Origin: Vibrio aestuarianus
GTDB taxonomy: Bacteria; Pseudomonadota; Gammaproteobacteria; Enterobacterales; Vibrionaceae
Length of the DNA stretch: 64,000 nucleotides
Direction of reading: 5' to 3'
Assembly (NCBI RefSeq): GCF_012395185.1
Contig: NZ_JAAZTU010000018.1
Coordinates: 1 to 64,000, forward strand
The notes beneath the pieces were generated by a model. That model searched no databases. It was not told where the DNA came from and worked only from the letters and a program-made list of their open reading frames with translations. A program made the position numbers and the translations under genes. The stretch's first letter is position 1, and every line of letters begins with the position of its first letter. Below are positions 61,745-64,000 of the stretch, in pieces.

Positions 61745-63667
61745 ATGGAAGTTGTTAAAAAAATATACCAATATGCTGAACCCAATTTGACCCTCGTTGG
61801 TTGGATGGGGTTTGTTGGCTTCCCAATTTATTACTACGTTTGGACCTATTTATTCCCGCAACCTTACGAAAGTATTCTTCTGCGTGGTGTTTGTTCGATC
61901 TTATTTGCAAGTATTGCTTTTCGAAATGTATTTCCCAAGCATATTCAACGTTATGCGCCTTATCATTACTTGTTCGTTATAGGTTTTTGTCTGCCATTCT
62001 TTTTTGGCTATATGATGTTAATGAATGATTGGTCGACCATTTGGGCAATGTCGTTTATGGCCTCAATCTTTTTGCATATTTTGTTAGTACATGAAACTAA
62101 AGTGATGCTCATACAAGCCGTTATCGCCTTAGTGTGCGCTTATTTTACCGTGTATAAAATAATGCCAGTTCAACCAACGGTGGTCGTTGAATGGCCTTAC
62201 ATTCCTATCTTCTTATTTACTTACGTATTTGGCAATTTGTTCTACTTCCGTAATCAAATCGAGCATGAAGCGAAAGTTTCCATTGCTAAATCATTTGGTG
62301 CTGGGATTGCCCATGAAATGAGAAACCCTCTCAGTGCGTTAAAAGCTTCAATGGAAGTGCTAAGTTCTGTTTTGCCTAATTCGAATGAATCAAAACAGGA
62401 AGTGTATCCATTACCAGCTAAGGATCTGAATCTCATCAGAGAGCTATTGAATGATGCAGATGAAGTGATTCGTTCAGGTAATGATACGATCGATTTGTTG
62501 TTAACTTCGATAGATCAAAATAGAGTTTCAACGTCTACTTTTAAAAAGATCTCTGCACAAATCGTGGTAGAAGAAGCATTGAACAGTTTTTCTTATAAAA
62601 AAGCTGAAGATAAACAATCGGTCACTCTTGAAGTGATTGATGATTTTGAATTTTTGGGCAGTAGTACGCTTTTAAAGTACACCCTTTATAATTTGTTAAA
62701 AAATGCATTTTATTATCAGAATGGTGATTCATTTAGCATCCATATCACTTTAAAGAATCAAGGTGATCAGCATACTATTTTATTCAAAGATAATGGGATT
62801 GGTATTGAAGAACACTTGTTAGAAGATATTTTTAAAGACTTCTATACTTTTGGTAAAAATGGTAGTTATGGATTAGGCTTGCCATTTTGTCGTAAAGTAA
62901 TGAAAGCTTTTGGAGGTAGTATTAGTTGTCGCTCGATATTAGGGGAGTGGACTGAATTTACCTTAACATTCCCCCGTTATACTTCAGAAAAAGTTGCACA
63001 TATTAAACTAGATCTCATGAAGTCTAAGACGTTATTGTATATTGGAAGAACCAGTATGGTGAACCGATATTTGAGTGAAAAGTCATTTTATCTTGGGTTT
63101 CGTTTAAATAATCTGGAGCCAGATAACGCCTTGGAAAAAGAGGAATTCGAGTTTGAGTTTGATTTAATCATCGTAGATTTGGAAATACTTAACGAGTCTC
63201 CAGAGTACCTGACAAAACTAGAGTCAAAGTTGCATTTCACAGAAGCGAAAATTTGTTATTTGTACGATCAAAATCAGCACTATGCGTTAAATATGGATCG
63301 CCATTTGACTATTTACCCTGTTGAAAAGCACAAGTTACTACTGGGTGGTGCTGCAATCATTGATAAGTTGATGTTTGAAAGCTCAGAGTTAATGATGGAC
63401 AAAAATCAGATACCAGCTAAGCGGTATGATTATGAAAAACGCATACTACTTGTCGACGATAATCATTCTTTGCGCAGCTTCACCGCTTTATTACTAGAAA
63501 AGCAAGGATTTGAAGTATTGCAAGCCAGTGACGGTAAAAATGCAATGGCTATGCTTGAGAGTAATCCTATAGATTTAATCTTTATGGATATAAAAATATC
63601 CCTATTATCGGATATACAGGGGATACTAGCCCAGCAACACTTGATAAAATTCGCACGTCAGGTATGA
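61745..63667 (+). CDS. cqsS: CAI-1 sensor kinase CqsS (receiver truncated by frameshift)
   Basis: Hybrid sensor kinase for the quorum-sensing autoinducer CAI-1. Six membrane helices (residues about 15-180) form the sensor, followed by the H-box FGAGIAHEMRNPLSALKAS (His about 194), N-box LLKNAFYY and G-boxes DNGIGIEE and GSYGLGLPF. A receiver domain starts at KRILLVDDNHSLRSF (about 563) and keeps the phospho-acceptor region LIFMDI, but then changes frame and ends at 63667 in unrelated residues. The rest of the receiver is in another frame to 63732. Sensor and kinase look intact; phosphotransfer to LuxU is probably lost. Confidence 0.88.
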   Translation: MEVVKKIYQYAEPNLTLVGWMGFVGFPIYYYVWTYLFPQPYESILLRGVCSILFASIAFRNVFPKHIQRYAPYHYLFVIGFCLPFFFGYMMLMNDWSTIWAMSFMASIFLHILLVHETKVMLIQAVIALVCAYFTVYKIMPVQPTVVVEWPYIPIFLFTYVFGNLFYFRNQIEHEAKVSIAKSFGAGIAHEMRNPLSALKASMEVLSSVLPNSNESKQEVYPLPAKDLNLIRELLNDADEVIRSGNDTIDLLLTSIDQNRVSTSTFKKISAQIVVEEALNSFSYKKAEDKQSVTLEVIDDFEFLGSSTLLKYTLYNLLKNAFYYQNGDSFSIHITLKNQGDQHTILFKDNGIGIEEHLLEDIFKDFYTFGKNGSYGLGLPFCRKVMKAFGGSISCRSILGEWTEFTLTFPRYTSEKVAHIKLDLMKSKTLLYIGRTSMVNRYLSEKSFYLGFRLNNLEPDNALEKEEFEFEFDLIIVDLEILNESPEYLTKLESKLHFTEAKICYLYDQNQHYALNMDRHLTIYPVEKHKLLLGGAAIIDKLMFESSELMMDKNQIPAKRYDYEKRILLVDDNHSLRSFTALLLEKQGFEVLQASDGKNAMAMLESNPIDLIFMDIKISLLSDIQGILAQQHLIKFARQV

Positions 63668-63732
63668 ATGATCATATATTAAAGCCTGCAGATAAAGATC
63701 TATTACTTAGCAAATTAGGGCGATGGATATAA
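63595..63732 (+). pseudogene. Out-of-frame end of the CqsS receiver
   Basis: Encodes NIPIIGYTGDTSP, then TLDKIRTSGMNDHILKPADK and ends LLLSKLGRWI-stop, the normal end of a CqsS receiver with the conserved Thr and Lys-Pro. About 20-25 residues (the usual EMPVMDG helix region) between FMDI and NIPII are absent and the frame differs, so a deletion not divisible by three occurred. Confidence 0.85.
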
Positions 63733-63733
63733 T

Positions 63734-63757
63734 AACCCCAAGAGCATTCTTGGGGTT
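63734..63757. terminator. Hairpin between cqsS and cqsA
   Basis: AACCCCAAGA / TCTTGGGGTT arms, GCAT loop, between convergent genes. Confidence 0.7.
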
Positions 63758-63794
63758 AGATTTGTTGAAACTAGTTTATTTCTTAATTATGGAT

Positions 63795-64000
63795 TTATTT
63801 GAAATGAAAGTTATTTTCATCCTTTGCCAATGCACAAATGGTCAATATCCTATCAATTTGCGTGTCGGTTATATCACTATTTAGTGATAATCGAATAATA
63901 TTCTTATTCTTTGATGTTGCTGGACGACAAAATACAGCACCAAATATTCCATTGTTCTCTAAATAATCTCTGACTTTTTCAGTATTTCTTTCATCTCCAG
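63795..64000 (-). CDS. cqsA: CAI-1 synthase CqsA, C-terminal part
   Basis: The minus strand from the window edge encodes [40 protein letters not shown] and a stop at 63795. This matches the end of CqsA, a PLP-dependent alpha-oxoamine-synthase-like enzyme that makes CAI-1. Only the last 67 residues are in the window; the rest, with the PLP lysine, lies beyond 64000. Convergent with cqsS, as in other vibrios. Confidence 0.87.
   Translation of the reverse strand, partial: GDERNTEKVRDYLENNGIFGAVFCRPATSKNKNIIRLSLNSDITDTQIDRILTICALAKDENNFHFK

Noticed and set aside
1..64000. CRISPR array, tRNA/rRNA genes, integron integrase, prophage
   Set aside because: No evenly spaced direct repeats, no cloverleaf-type sequences and no integrase or phage structural genes were seen.

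Overview
The window looks like part of chromosome 2 of a Vibrio (Gammaproteobacteria). The clues are a vctPDGC-type catechol siderophore importer, a CqsS/CqsA autoinducer pair, fruBKA with a divergent Cra, nrdDG with NrdR and FNR sites, a DUF3103-like lipoprotein and 127-bp ERIC/IRU repeats. No rRNA, tRNA, CRISPR array, integrase gene or replication origin was seen. The species cannot be fixed from sequence reading alone.

Layout. 0.2-5.2 kb: lipoprotein, then a Fur-box-preceded iron-siderophore ABC operon. 5.5-9.7 kb: acetate kinase, followed by a small accessory island that ends in a diverged second copy of the ackA 3' end; it holds an OLD-like ATPase/TOPRIM gene with the layout of a lone integron cassette (5' boundary, gene, attC-like site). 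9.8-15.7 kb: an ECF sigma factor, YraQ-type permease and thioredoxin-like gene, a tyrosine-phosphatase-like gene and an LTA-synthase-like sulfatase with a frameshift, interspersed with three ERIC copies. 16.1-17.4 kb: three RidA domains fused in one chain. 17.7-30 kb: SoxR with a near-perfect operator and divergent MFS exporter, an aldose dehydrogenase, and a run of envelope proteins (lipoproteins, TamA-like Omp85, phospholipase D, carboxylesterase, beta-barrel). 30-40.4 kb: a strongly decayed stretch with an IS110 fragment, a pdxY lacking an internal segment, a LysR pseudogene, a further pseudogene, and 5' and 3' fragments of a second CoA-disulfide reductase gene around an intact one. 40.4-46.2 kb: sulfur-stress locus (DUF2892, BigR/HlyU-like ArsR repressor, two YeeE/YedE halves, RND pump). 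46.2-51.9 kb: secreted nuclease, anaerobic ribonucleotide reductase, aminotransferase, retropepsin-like lipoprotein. 52.1-57.3 kb: fructose PTS operon and Cra. 57.4-61.6 kb: sbcDC. 61.7-64 kb: cqsS, whose receiver domain is broken by an out-of-frame deletion, and the convergent 3' end of cqsA.

How it fits together: iron uptake, fermentation and anaerobic DNA precursor synthesis (FNR-like sites before ackA and nrdD), fructose uptake under Cra, and redox/sulfur stress sensing (SoxR, ArsR). The most notable points are the lone defence-type cassette in a duplicated-ackA island, the single-chain RidA pseudotrimer, the truncated quorum-sensing receptor, and the paired gene remnants that mark recombination junctions. 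Starts were moved from the longest open frame where a Shine-Dalgarno sequence or signal peptide argued for it. All family names are from motif recognition without database searches.
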